A DNA stretch of 64,000 nucleotides from Sarcophilus harrisii (Eukaryota; Chordata; Mammalia; Dasyuromorphia; Dasyuridae). The DNA lies in assembly GCF_902635505.1 (NCBI RefSeq), contig NC_045426.1:329520374-329584373 (forward strand), written 5' to 3'. A model generated the notes under the pieces. The model was given only the letters and a program-made list of their open reading frames with translations. It ran no database searches and was not told the DNA's origin. Position numbers and translations under genes: made by a program. Positions within the stretch are counted from its first letter, which is position 1. Every line of letters begins with the position of its first letter. Of the stretch, positions 45,976-57,394 are shown piece by piece.

Positions 45976-46419
45976 CAATTTGGTAAAGATGAAGGGAGTT
46001 TCCACACCAACAAAATATTAGAACCCTGATATGAGAATAAATTTAAGTACTAAGTTCAAAATGTCACAGCACTAATGAAATAATCCTAAAAACATTGCAT
46101 AAAGAAAAAAGATCAAGAAAATTAAACTTTAGGTTAATTTGGATACTTAAAGGGGAAAAAATTAAAATATTCATAAAAGGAATTTTATTTTAGAATGTTA
46201 AAAGAACATGTTGAATATATTATCTTAGAAAGATCTTAAAGTACAGGACTGGATGAACTAGAGGAAGCAGAAATAGAAATAATATTGTTACTAATATGTA
46301 ATAATATGTAAACTACCTGGGTAGAAAGAAGCTAATGTTGAACTTGGGGAACAAATTATAAACCCTAGCATGCAAGTATGAAACTTAAATGATAAAAAGA
46401 TCAACTATCCAAATATATA
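45976..46419. other. Unassigned DNA
   Basis: AT-rich; resembles neither L1 nor L2 clearly. The TA target of the next element ends it. Confidence 0.35.
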
Positions 46420-47230
46420 CTGGCATACCTCATTTTATTGTACTTTGCTTTTTTGCTGTGAAGTACAGTACAAGTCAGAAGTTTGTGGGAACCCTCCATC
46501 AAACAAGTTTGTCATCACCATTTTTTCCAACTACATATGTTCACTTCATGTCTCCATCACATTTATGGTAATTCTCTCAATATTTCAAACTTTTCAATTA
46601 TTATCATATGTGTTGTGTTACTATTTTAATTGTTTTGGGATACTCCAAATCATATCCAAATAAAATAGAGAACTTAATTAATCAATGTTGTATGTGTTCT
46701 GACTACATCCACCAATATAGTTCTCATCTTTCTCCTCTTCCTTGGGCATCCCTATTCCTGAGACACAACAATATGGAAATTAGGTCAAACAAAAACCTTC
46801 CGATATCCTCTGAGTGTTCAAGTGAAGGAAAAATCAGTTGATGCGGCAAACTTCATAATTGTCTTATTTTAAGAAAAATTGCCACAGCATCCTCAACCCT
46901 TAGCAAACACCACTTTCATCAGTCAGCAGCTATCAGCATTAAAGCAAGACCCTCTACTCACTGAAAGCTCAGGTAATGGTTATTTTATCAACAAATAAAT
47001 CATTTTATCAATAAATAAATCACTTTATCAATAAATAAATCAAATAAATTATATAACATAAAGTTTATATTTTTTTCAAACATAATACTATTGTACACTT
47101 AATAAACTACAGTATTAGTATGAAAATAACTTTTATATGCACTGGGAAACCAAAAACTTCATGTGATTTAATTTATTATTTTATTGCAGTGGTCTGCAAC
47201 TGAATCCACAGTATGTCCAAGGTATACTCA
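46420..47230 (+). mobile_element. Tigger1-like DNA transposon, internally deleted
   Basis: Left end CTGGCATACCTCATTTTATTG and right end CCAAGGTATACTCA are Tigger1 inverted termini, flanked by TA at 46418-46419 and 47231-47232. The 5' UTR (TTTCAAACTTTTCAATTATT; TGAGACACAACAATATGGAA) runs to the start of the transposase gene (TGAGTGTTCAAGTGAAGG). The sequence then passes directly to the end of that gene (CAGTTGATGCGGCAAACTTC), so almost all of the transposase is missing. A 20-bp unit (TTTTATCAATAAATAAATC) is repeated three times at about 46982-47041. It could only have been moved by a transposase supplied by another copy. Confidence 0.88.
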
Positions 47231-47429
47231 TAATGAAAAAAATATTAGCTTGACTTAATGATAATTAAAAGGTGGAGGAAATAACTAAGAGAACTAATAT
47301 TGTGAGCATAATTCTGATCAACAAGGTAAATTTTTTTTGAAAGGATGATGATAAAAATCCAAGGGTAAGCAAGTACTCCATTACATTGTTTATGACAGAC
47401 TAAAGGAAAATAGAACATATAAGTAATAC

Positions 47430-47515
47430 TACTTCATTCTTTGCACTTATATCACCGGCACAGTGTCTGGTACACAGTAGTAACTTCTTAAATATTTATT
47501 AATTGATTACTCTAA
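47430..47515 (+). mobile_element. L2 LINE, 3' end
   Basis: TTTGCACTTATATCACCGGC, AGTGTCTGGTACACAGTAG and AATATTTATTAATTGATTAC. Confidence 0.7.
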
Positions 47516-47519
47516 ATTT

Positions 47520-48070
47520 ATGAAACTAGATTTCAGGAGAAGAATATTTAAGAATTAATGGGCCAATATTTTGCAGAGAAAATCAGGCACAAAGGAATGA
47601 AAAGTTCTCGAGAATAAAATTCCTTAAGGCAAAACCAGAAATTATTACAATGAAGAAAAAAAGAGCAACTTAATTAAAAAAAAAAACTAAATATACATAT
47701 ATACAGAACTTAACTTGAATTTTTTAATGTATAGAAAATGGAAGCCCGTGCAAGAAACGAATATAAACATAATATAAATATATTACATAAATATAACGTT
47801 AAAACGTAGCACAGTGTCAAGAGAGCTTCAGCCGAGAATGAAATGACAATGGAAATAAAAGCTTAGAATAGTTAGAGGTAAAAGAAGCCAGAAAAGTGAC
47901 AAGATTTTTGCTGGGTACACATGAAATTGATAATGAGCAATAGTGGAAAGGCTGAAACTTATTTTGATTTTGCATGGTCTTTCAAAGAGAATGATTTTTG
48001 GAGTAGGAAAGAAAGAACAACAATGGACAGCAAGGAGTAGAAGCACAGTATGAAATGCCAACAGTCACAT
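47520..48070. other. Unassigned DNA
   Basis: AT-rich with an A-run at 47676-47686. No family named. Confidence 0.35.
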
Positions 48071-48074
48071 AATA

Positions 48075-48300
48075 CCAATCTGCCTTCACTCACTAAGCAT
48101 TTTTAAGCACTTATTATGTGCCAGGCACTATGAATAGACAAAAATGAAAGTCTCTATATTCCCAAGAGGTATATAAATGAGAGTTTGTATATCTTGGATA
48201 ACAACACATAGTTTATAAATCTTGAATACTAAACTGAGGTTGAGAGGTCAAGTGAGGCATACAGCTAGTGTGTGAGGCAGAATTTGAACTAAGAAGTTAG
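48075..48300 (-). mobile_element. L2 3' end followed by a SINE piece, both antisense
   Basis: 48075-48180 reads AAGCACTTATTATGTGCCAGG, ACTATGAATAGACAAAAATG (L2 terminus complement). 48225-48300 reads AACTGAGGTTGAGAGGTCAAG, GCAGAATTTGAACTAAGAAG (SINE complement). Confidence 0.6.
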
Positions 48301-48319
48301 ATTTTTTTTCCATGCTTCT

Positions 48320-48605
48320 TTGTATTTAACATTTATTTTATTTTATATCTTACAGCATAGTAATATTCCATTATATTTATGTACCATAAGTTTAGTCATT
48401 CTCCAATTGATAGACATCAACTCTGTATCCAACTCTTATTAGCTATTATAAAAATTGCTACTATAAATATTGTGTCATAAATAGGGACTTTTTTCTTATC
48501 AATGGCTTCCCTGGGGTATAAATCTAGTAAATGACTCACTAGTTCAAAGGGTATGAATGTTTTAGTCCCTCTATTTGTATAATTCTTGACTAACTCCAGC
48601 ATTCT
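48320..48605 (-). mobile_element. L1 LINE, ORF2 C-terminal fragment, antisense
   Basis: TAATATTCCATTATATTTATG, GTCATTCTCCAATTGATAGAC, AAAATTGCTACTATAAATAT, GGGGTATAAATCTAGTAAATG and TCAAAGGGTATGAATGTTTT are the complement of the segment that precedes the C-terminus in L1. Confidence 0.75.
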
Positions 48606-48659
48606 ATTTACTATGCTATCTCAGCTGCCTTTTAATAATTTTAGTAAAAATATAGTTTA

Positions 48660-50165
48660 ATATGTAGGCAAAAGACAAGATAAAATTTGTATAAGGTGTG
48701 TGTGTATGCGCACATTCATGCATGCTCACATGCATTTGCTCATGCAAGCAGTGAAAGGGGAAAGAAAAAAAAAAGTATAATATAAAAAACCAGTGTCAGG
48801 AAAAATGGCAATGGGCAATTATCTAAATATTATAGAGAAAAGAAATTGGTCCTCATGAGAAAAAGATAAGGATTTTACCAAAGGAAAAAGGAGCCTGGAT
48901 AACATGAAAAAAATTAAAACTGGATTCTGCCGCTTTCCCAGACAAATGTAGTGATGACCTGAGTATACTGATAAATTAATTTAAGGAGAAAGAGTTCATT
49001 TAAAGTCAGCATGTTAAGAATATTTAATATGCTTATGAAGAGGGGAAATTGGAAGTGTGGTAATTATTTGAGAATTATAAACCAATATTATTATCTGGGG
49101 GGAAAGTTTAAGTAGACAGAGAATAATAAATTTGCTGTTTATTGCTTACACATCAAATGAAGCATAGTTCCTAATCACTGGTTGATTTCAATAAAAGTCT
49201 TGTTTCACTTTCTACAAGTTTGTTCGTTATGCTTCTGTTGGTCTGCTTATCTCTTTTACAATTTTTTAATCTTACCATGAAGACCCTTCTTTGTGATAAA
49301 CAAATCTTTTAAGCTGTACCATTCTGTTCATTTTTACTTAATTACCTTCACATGATTCCCACCTTCATTTTACCATTTTGTATATTTCTTCATGACAAGT
49401 CTCATTTTGCATCGAATGAGATCTAGAATAAAAATTATAACACTTAACCAATGTAATACTAATACTGTCTTAAATAATTCCCTTTTCCAAGTAAATATCA
49501 AAACCTCACAAATTCATCATTTCCTACAATACATAGCACTAGAAAGACACCTTATCATCTTGAGCTTGCTGGGATATCACTCTTCCCTCCAGTAAATCAT
49601 AAGACCAGGCTCACTTAAACTTCTTTTCTCTATTACCAATTCTTCTCCCAGGACTAGGTTTCCAATTGGGTTTCCTGTCTAAAAAGATCTCTTTCTTTTT
49701 CCTTTGAAAATGAAAAACAGCAAATAATGAGTTGAAGTTCCTAAGAATGAGTACTACCCTTTTCCAAACCACTATCAGAAATACCCAGGGAATGATTATT
49801 AAAATCTTGAAGAATGAATATTAATTTCATCAACTTTCACAATAGCACTTATGAGGAAAAAAATGGAATGCCTATTTGTCAATACATTGTTCCTAGAGTC
49901 AATTTCTATGTTCAGAATTCAAGCTATCAAAAGAAACTGATTATTGATTTCTTTTTTTAATACCCTTATCTTTACTAAAACCTAAAAATTCTTCTATTTT
50001 AAGAAAGCTATATCCCTCAGGTTTTATTTTCCCTAAATTAAATAATCTTAATCACATAATCAGATGTTTAATGCCTTAAATATCTTCAAGTTTTGCCTTG
50101 GAATAGCACAATCCTTTTTATGTATGATGGAATTAATGTCTCTATACACACAAAACATAGATTTT
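48660..50165. other. Unassigned DNA, about 1.5 kb
   Basis: A short TG/CA patch lies at 48690-48750. An AATAAAAGTCTTGTTTCAC near 49190 looks like a polyadenylation segment but no LTR edges were found. The frame at 49392-49595 has no recognisable domain. Confidence 0.35.
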
Positions 50166-50169
50166 TTTT

Positions 50170-50490
50170 AAACTGAAAAAGACTTTAGAGATCAACTACT
50201 CTGATTCCCTTGATTTATAGAAGAAGAAACAAGGGCCAAGAGAAATAAATCAACTTATTAAAGATAATACAGTAATCTATATCAAATTGCTTGACTTCTC
50301 AAAGGAGGGAGGGAAAAGGAAAAAGAATTCAGGACTCAAAATTTTAAAAATGAAAATAATTGTTTTTCCATGTAATTGTGAGGAAATAATAAATAAAATT
50401 TTTTTAATTAAAAAAAATCATACATCAAGTGGCAGAATTAGGATTTAAATGCAATTCTCCTGATAGCAAATTCAATATTAGATGGATAGT
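50170..50490 (-). mobile_element. MIR/THER SINE, antisense, split by an L1 3' end
   Basis: The SINE parts are 50170-50300 (AAAGACTTTAGAGATCAACTA; GAAGAAGAAACAAGGGCC) and about 50425-50490 (AAGTGGCAGAATTAGGATTTA). Between them, 50305-50420 reads GGAGGGAGGGAAAAGGAAAA, CTCAAAATTTTAAAAATG and CATGTAATTGTGAGGAAATA, an L1 3' tail. Confidence 0.6.
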
Positions 50491-50499
50491 AGAAACAAA

Positions 50500-51629
50500 G
50501 CAGAAAACTTTCTTGCTCTCCTTTTCTCTTTACCACCTAAACAGTTGTGGTCCAGATCCTATTCTCAGGCTAGGCTTAAGACAGCAGGAAAAGCTCCAGG
50601 GATAGATAACTAATAATACTTAGGGGACAATGGTGGGAAGGGCCACATGAACACAGACAAGATGAGCCCCCTTCATTCTGGAGAGGGAGTGGAATATGAA
50701 TCTGAGGGAGACAGAGTAATTATCATATACTTGCCCTGTTCCCATTCAAAGAAAAGTCTTTCCCTCAAATCCAGAATTCAACAAATTCTTAAAAGAAATT
50801 AAAAACTTTCTCTCAATGTGTCGAGATCATTTTTACCCTCAAGATAACAACATTCTGTTAAATAAGAAGAGAAACAATTAGGACTTTATTTGTAATGCAA
50901 CACAAGCATACATATTTCTTGCATAGGAGGCAATCATTTTTCATACCACTAACATTCCAGGAATGTTCACAGATTAAAACATAAGGAAGATATAAATTAA
51001 ATAGGATATTGTTAAGGCAAGTTGACATTTAGCCAAAATTTTGGAAAGAACATCCATTTGGAGTCTCTACTCTGAAAATGGCAAAGGTCTTAGATGTATT
51101 TTGTATCCTATATATAAGCACTTAAATTGCAAGTAGAAAAAAGGCATTATTTCATAGAAACATGTATAATATTTAGTTTTCTTTTAATCAAGTATTCTTA
51201 TTATGACTCATAAAATTTGGCTTTGGTCCTCTGGAACATTTTATAAATACTATAGTAATTAAGGACCTGCAATTTTACCTGTGTAAGCCTTCTCTACACC
51301 TATTCAAAGTATGGTTCAATCCATACTTTGATAGAGCAATTGCTGTTGATACAAAATTCATCATCTCACAGCCAGTTCTATGTTGATGAGTCTATTCTAG
51401 CTTAACAGATTGTTCCTAGGACTATAGACATACAATTCATCATCAAGCCTGTACTTGAAGATTTTTTTTACATTAGTGGGATATGATAAATGTTCCTTTG
51501 ACAAAGATTTCAAAACCTAGTACCACTTTCATGCCATGATGAATACATCAGAGGATGATTTTAGAAATACTTGAGAGGGGAAAATCAGTGTCATAAAAGA
51601 CAGTAGCATCTAAAATAACTAATAGAGAA
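50500..51629. other. Unassigned DNA, about 1.1 kb
   Basis: No family or exon recognised. Confidence 0.35.
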
Positions 51630-51645
51630 TAGAAAATAATTTTCT

Positions 51646-52694
51646 TTTTTCTACTTAATAGTATTTATGTTTTTCAATTACATGTAAAGATAGTTTTCAA
51701 AGTTTACTTTTATAAGATTTTAGCTTCCATTTTTTTCTCCCTGCCTCCCACTCCAAAAGACCAAGCAATCTGATATAGGTTATACATGTAAACCAATATT
51801 AAATGTATTTCCACATTAGTCATGTTGTGAAAAAAAAAAAAGAATCAGAACCAAAGGGAAAAAGCCAAAAAAAGCAAAAATATATGCTTCGATCTATCTT
51901 CAGACTCCAGAGTTCTTTCTCTGATGTGGATAGTATTTTCCACAATACAGCTTTTGGAATTGTCTTAGATTGTAAGAAATGACCAGCAGGATGATTTCAG
52001 AAAGGCCTGGAGAGACTTACATGAACTGATGTTGAGTGAAATGAGCAGGACCAGAAAATCGTTACGTACTTCAACAACAACACTATATGATGATCAATTC
52101 TGATGGATGTGGCCCTCTTCAACAATGAGATGAAACAAATCAGCTCCAATAAATCAGTAATGAATTGAACCAGATACACACCCAGCAAAAGAACTCTAGG
52201 AAATGAGTGTGAATCACCACATAGAATCTTCAATCCCTCTATTTTTGTCCACCTTCATTTTTTATTTCCTTCACAGGTTAATTGTACACTATTTCAAAGT
52301 CTGATTCTTTTTGTGCAACAAAATAACTATATGGACATGTATACATATATTGTATTTAACATATACTTTAACATATTTAACATGTATTGGTCTACCTGCC
52401 ATCTGGGCAAGGGGATTGGGGGAAAAGAGGGGAAAAATTGGAACAAAAGGTTTTGCAACTGTCAATGCTGAAAAATTACCCATGCATATATCTTGTAAAT
52501 GAAAAGCTATAATAATAATAATAATAAAAAGAAAGTGATCTCATCATTAGATGAGAAAATTTTTTAAAAAGGAATTGTCTTAGATCATTGTATAGATGAG
52601 AAGAGCAAAATCTATCTAAGTTGGTCATCACACAATGTTGCTGTTACTGTGCATAGGTTCTGCTTACTTCACTTAACATGAGCTCATGAATTCT
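51646..52694 (-). mobile_element. 5'-truncated L1 LINE, antisense, with 16-bp TSD
   Basis: Complement of a marsupial L1 3' end: poly-T start, CAATTACATGTAAAGATAGTT, GACCAAGCAATCTGATATAGG, CATTAGTCATGTTGTGAAA, TGCTTCGATCTATCTTCAGAC, CTTTTGGAATTGTCTTAGAT, then (after the nested L1) GTTGGTCATCACACAATGTTG and GGTTCTGCTTACTTCACTTAA. TAGAAAATAATTTTCT flanks it perfectly at 51630-51645 and 52695-52710. Without the inner insertion and its duplicated target it is about 430 bp. Confidence 0.92.
51971..52570 (+). mobile_element. 5'-truncated L1 LINE nested in the previous L1, with 15-bp TSD
   Basis: Starts at TGTAAGAAATGACCAGCAGG in the ORF2 C-terminus, with the 3' UTR (CCACATAGAATCTTCAATCC; CTGCCATCTGGGCAAGGGG) and an AAT-rich tail. 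GGAATTGTCTTAGAT flanks it perfectly at 51956-51970 and 52571-52585. Between the AAT tail (to about 52527) and the right TSD are about 40 bases not belonging to the L1 3' end as I know it; see findings. Confidence 0.92.
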
Positions 52695-52710
52695 TAGAAA
52701 ATAATTTTCT

Positions 52711-53234
52711 ATGATAAAAAATACAAATTTAGTAACATGTAATAATTTTGAATTAGGAATTAAATTAAGGAAGCAGCAAATCTTAGATTACAGATTTAAA
52801 GTAAAAGAAAAATTTACTTTTGGGATAAGATCTAGTCAAAGATGAAAAAAGAATGCTATAATAAATGTCCCTATTTTTGATACTATGAGATTAGACAATC
52901 CTTATCACATAATAGGAATTTAGTAAAGAATATTAATGCACAGTACCTCTTCTGATAAATAGAATTGACCTTCGTAATTACCTGAGGGTTTTTTTTTTCT
53001 GTTTTATATCTTGTGATTTTGTTACAGAGGATACTGTCTTAGAGGACACAAAAAAAAAATGAGACTTTGACCTTCTTAGTGGAATTGTTCATTTTAAAGT
53101 CAATTAATTTAAAAAGTATCTCTGAAATTATCAGTCAATTACAGATTGATGCTATTTCAAGTCATATACATAGATGCGGTATCCTATTAGATATGCAGTT
53201 TTTATTTTATTTTTTATTTGGAAGTCAGAAGTAC
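52711..53234. other. Unassigned DNA
   Basis: AT-rich, no family recognised. Confidence 0.35.
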
Positions 53235-53470
53235 AATGTTGAGACTTGGAATCTGGAAAGTCTGGGTGTGAATCCTGCCACACAGCAGCATAGTCTTGGC
53301 AATCAAGTAATTTCTCTAAGCTTCAATTTCTTTAGCTGTAGAATGGGGACAATATAAATTGCAATTCCTATCTTACAGAATTACTAAGAGGCTCAAATGA
53401 AATAATGTGCACAAAGCACTTAACAAACTTTAAGACAATAAAAATATCAGTTTATTATTATAATTATGAT
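53235..53470 (+). mobile_element. MIR-type SINE, long 3' form
   Basis: GACTTGGAATCTGGAAAGTC, GGTGTGAATCCTGCCACAC, CTTAGCTGTAGAATGGGGAC-like core, then GGCTCAAATGAAATAATGTG and CACTTAACAAACTTTAAGAC. Nearly full length. Confidence 0.75.
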
Positions 53471-54129
53471 TTGTTCTTCATAACTATATGTAATCATTTA
53501 TAAAAAGTATAATATGATGAATATTCAATGATAGTTGAATAAAATTACAGTGTGATTAAGACTTAAAATTGAATCTGAAATAGAGAAATCCTCTAGGAAA
53601 AGCTCTTTGCAATATATGAGAGCTGTCTTGAAGGCTGAGAGAATACCAACTCTCACTAGTAAGATATTGGAAGATTCATTCCAAAGAAACAAAAATTGTT
53701 AAATTAGATACTTTTTGAAATCATTAAAAGATCCACAGCCAATTCTTATGTATCAATTCATTGTACTATTACTTCTATTCTTTTTTAATTACCCTCAATA
53801 ACCAGAACTTTCAAAATAAAAACTGAAATTTCATTCTTAAATAGGCAGTATGGCAGACTAATCTCTCAGATGGTGAGTTAATTGGCAATTATATATTCCA
53901 TACATTGGTCATTAAAATATTTATCCACAAAACTATTAAACATTTATATAAAAATTCTTACATAAAACATAACATTTATAGTTTAGAGGGAAAAAAAAAC
54001 TGAATCATTTCCTGTGACTCACTGACCTCATATTCTATTTGCTTAATACAAAGAGACTATTATTTTTGTTGTGTAGTTTTTATGTTTCTTAGATATAACC
54101 ATATTTCATTGTGAAATAAATAAATGTTC
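53471..54129. other. Unassigned DNA
   Basis: AT-rich, no family recognised. Confidence 0.35.
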
Positions 54130-54320
54130 AAAACCTATCCCTGACATTAGCTCAATTACAATAGGTAAATTACTTACTATGAACACAGTTTTCTCATTGG
54201 TAAATAGAGATAATATTACTTTTAATACATGCTTCATAGGATTGTTGTAAGACTCAAATGAAATAATGTAAAGTGCTCTACAGATTCTAAAACCCTATGT
54301 AAATATCATTTATGGTATAT
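54130..54320 (+). mobile_element. MIR-type SINE, long 3' form
   Basis: TTTTCTCATTGGTAAATAGAG, GGATTGTTGTAAGACTCAAAT, GAAATAATGTAAAGTGCTC, CCCTATGTAAATATCATTTA. Confidence 0.7.
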
Positions 54321-54414
54321 AAAAATATTCAAATATAATAACTCCATTTTAGATTACATGACAAGCTCTATTTATATTTTTTATAACTATTTAAGATAAA
54401 AATAACATCTTATA

Positions 54415-54575
54415 GATCAAAGTATGAGACTTTAGACAAATGATCTGATTACTCTCTGCTTTCATTTCTTCGCCGTAAAATGAAAATATACTACCTAACA
54501 AAGGTTTCTGTGAGGAAAACATTTAACAAATCTTAAAAATCTATATAAATGTGAGTCATTATTATTATTAGTGAA
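54415..54575 (+). mobile_element. MIR-type SINE, long 3' form
   Basis: TTTCATTTCTTCGCCGTAAAA, TTTCTGTGAGGAAAACATTT, CTATATAAATGTGAGTCATT ending in ATT repeats. Confidence 0.65.
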
Positions 54576-54644
54576 CAAAAATAAAGTACATCATTAATAT
54601 TGGAGAAAATCAGAAAACTTTTGTTTTTATTGCAAGAATGAATA

Positions 54645-54810
54645 TATGATGAAGAGGACTGACTCTTCAAAAGTTGGGTTAATATCTACCTCTGTAACTT
54701 ATGTCTGATTTGGGGCAAATTATCTTATTTGGACCTTAGCTTCCTCACCTATAAAATAAAGAAACTGGACTAAATAACCTCTGAAGTCCCTTCCACATTA
54801 AATAATGGTT
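54645..54810 (+). mobile_element. MIR/THER-type SINE
   Basis: CTACCTCTGTAACTTATGTC, GATTTGGGGCAAATTATCTT, AACTGGACTAAATAACCTC, TGAAGTCCCTTCCACATTAA. Confidence 0.7.
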
Positions 54811-54814
54811 TCAC

Positions 54815-54960
54815 TACTCTCCCATCTCCATGTCTTTGCTCACAAAATGGACTCCAACTTCTCTATGAAACCTCTCATGATCTTTCTCTCCCTAAAAGAG
54901 ACACCTAACTTTTTTTTTACTTCTTTCATGAATCTTTCCAGAGTACCTCACTACAAAAGT
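54815..54960 (+). mobile_element. L2 LINE, 3' UTR fragment
   Basis: CTCTATGAAACCTCTCATGA and the surrounding C/T-rich words fit the L2 3' UTR. Short and uncertain. Confidence 0.45.
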
Positions 54961-56283
54961 ATTGGGGTCACTGGCTTAGTGTAAAAGTATACTAGAAAGA
55001 TCCTTACTGGGGATGAGGTGAATTTGAAGGATAGTAATGAACTTTAATCATCCCTGAAATGCATTTATCTATCTCTGGAAAGTTATGTATAAGAATACCT
55101 TACTTTACAGAATAAATTGGCTCTTGAAAAAATGTTTTGTGGGAAGAAAATATTTTAAATACAATATAAGAATTTGCTTCTTAAGAATTCTATATTTTTA
55201 TAGGAAGGAAGAACTTTTGGGGGCAGTCTTCCTCTAATTTATCTTTTATCTAAGTTCAGAATTTATATAATATCTCTACTAGATTTAGAAGAGAAAAGAA
55301 ACAAGCTTCACATTGAATGAAATGTAGAGGTAGTTATCTGTAGTGTTACAAAGAGTGCTCATAACAATGAAACCACAAATACATTAAGGTATTACAATAT
55401 CTACTTAAAGTAATGAATGATCTCTAAATCTTCCAAACATTCTCAGTTTTTCTTATGTGGTTGTCCTTATTTCTCTTAGACTAAGAATTCTGTGGGCTTC
55501 AGATCTCATTAAAGTAAAATCACATGTCTTTTTAACTTCTTCCCACATACAAAAAATTTAACTGAAAACTGTTTTTTAAAAACTACTGATAGAAAAATTT
55601 TATCAGTGACCATTTTGTTTCAAGACAGTAGACAAAGCTTGCAATCAAACTTAATATATGTCTTGACATTCTTCAATAGTATGCATCATCAACAGAAGTA
55701 TAACTGTGAATTATGCCACCTAGAAGAAATTCAGTCGGAGGTGGGCCAACAGATATAACTAAAATTCTCCCAAATTGACACTGTGTTGATATTGCCACTG
55801 ATTCTGGGCACAACCATTGCCAAAAGGAAGCAATCTGAAAAAAGGAAGAAAAATCTCAATTGCCCAATAGATGCAAGTTTTTTCATTCTTAAAAGTCATC
55901 CAGCTTTGAAAATTATCATGAGGCAAACATGGAATTCTAAGAAATGCCTTTCTGCTTACTCACTTAGATGCTCCTCAAGAGAAACATGGTTTGTTTTCAT
56001 TTTGAGAAGGATAGAAAGGGAAAAGTGAAGTAACTCTTCATGTTACCTAATATAGTACAACATAATTCAGCTGACATTGGGGCACTTGACATGTGTTGGC
56101 CAAGAACTATTGAATCTGCTTACTAATGACTTTCAAGCTGATTCTGAAAGAAAATGTAGACCAGAAACAAGATACCAATTAAGTGCTATCTATTTCAAAA
56201 TAGTTTCCTTGGAAGTTTATTATTTCATTCTAACGATGAATACCATTGCTCAAAATATTTAGAGACTCATAGATCTCAAGATA
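54961..56283. other. Unassigned DNA, about 1.3 kb
   Basis: No repeat family named. The frames at 55783-56028 (81 codons) and 56077-56262 have no recognisable domain. Confidence 0.4.
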
Positions 56284-56525
56284 GTATTGTGGTAGTGGTG
56301 ATTGTTTGTCCTTCATTCTTGAGGAGAACCATGACATCAGACAGATGATGCCATGACATGCAAGTGAACTGGATTAAAGCGAGGTCATCTACCTCACTTT
56401 CTCCTCCAGAGCCATCCAGGTCCAGTGGCAATATATAGATCAATACGACTAAAATGGCTCTGGATGTAGTGGGAGACCTTGACCTTTTTAAGCTAAGGTC
56501 TTTATCAGGTCTCAGTTTCATTGAA
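56284..56525 (+). mobile_element. Marsupial interspersed repeat, class uncertain
   Basis: The blocks TTTGTCCTTCATTCTTGAGG, ACCATGACATCAGACAGATG, GCCATGACATGCAAGTGAAC, TTTCTCCTCCAGAGCCATCC and TGGGAGACCTTGACCTTTTT are familiar from marsupial genomes as a dispersed repeat. I cannot place it reliably in a class. The orientation given is only that of the blocks as read. Confidence 0.5.
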
Positions 56526-56529
56526 ACCA

Positions 56530-56700
56530 CACTATAGAAGTGACCTCACAGGCCATCTAATCCAACCCTTTCATTTTACAGATAAGCAAACTCAGGTTAA
56601 TAGGCTTGCTCAGTATCATACAGATCAAAACCTCAAGATTGGGACCACAGCCAAAATATTCTAAAATCAGTACTCTTTCCGTTCATCATGCTGCCTCTCA
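56530..56700 (-). mobile_element. MIR/THER-type SINE, antisense
   Basis: GACCTCACAGGCCATCTAATC, CATTTTACAGATAAGCAAACT, CAGTACTCTTTCCGTTCATC, ATGCTGCCTCTC. Confidence 0.75.
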
Positions 56701-57394
56701 TCATTTCTCTTCTTTGGAAACTGCTTTCAGTACTTCTATCACCTTCTTTGAAAAATTCTCAATGGTGACAAGTCTTTGTTTTTTTTTTAACAAGAATGTG
56801 ATTTTCTAAAACAGTCTAAAGTGTTTCAACCAACAATGACATCATTGAAATTAACTTGTATAGCCTACCTACTTTTCTACTTTGAAAAAGTCATCACCTA
56901 GCTGGGTATATATGGTCTCAGAGAGCCAAATTATTATCAATGTGTGGAAATTACAAAGAGGCAAATATATACTTAATGAAAAAAACTTTCTAATAGTATT
57001 TCTGATAAACCATTTAAAATATATCTTATTTTAAAGTTATATATGATATGTGTTATATATATGTAAAACTAGACTATTCGTAATAGTTTTGTCATTTGTA
57101 TACTTCAGAAATTGCAATTGCATGTGGAGCTGAATTATTCATTTGTTTGAGATGAGAAAAACTATCTTTACCCTGTAACATCTAGATTATTGATTGGAGA
57201 GAAAGTAAAATGTGGACAGATTGGGTAGGAACATAGATAGAATGCTCCAGATCTACCAAACAATAAGATTTCTGGTGAATTAAGAATGATCCCTGGATGG
57301 AAGAACAAGCAAATATATTTGAAATCTCTAATCTTATGATACTGTAATCCATGGGTCAGTTCCACAAAGGAACAAGGAATTTGGGGGGACAATG
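56701..57394. other. Unassigned DNA
   Basis: No family recognised; a TA-rich patch lies near 57030-57065. Confidence 0.35.

Noticed and set aside
46982-47045. Three 20-bp repeats as a CRISPR-like array
   Set aside because: The units are directly adjacent with no spacers, AT-rich, and inside a DNA transposon of a mammalian genome.
49140-49250. AATAAAAGTCTTGTTTCAC segment as part of an LTR
   Set aside because: No TG/CA edges, TSD or GC shift was found around it.
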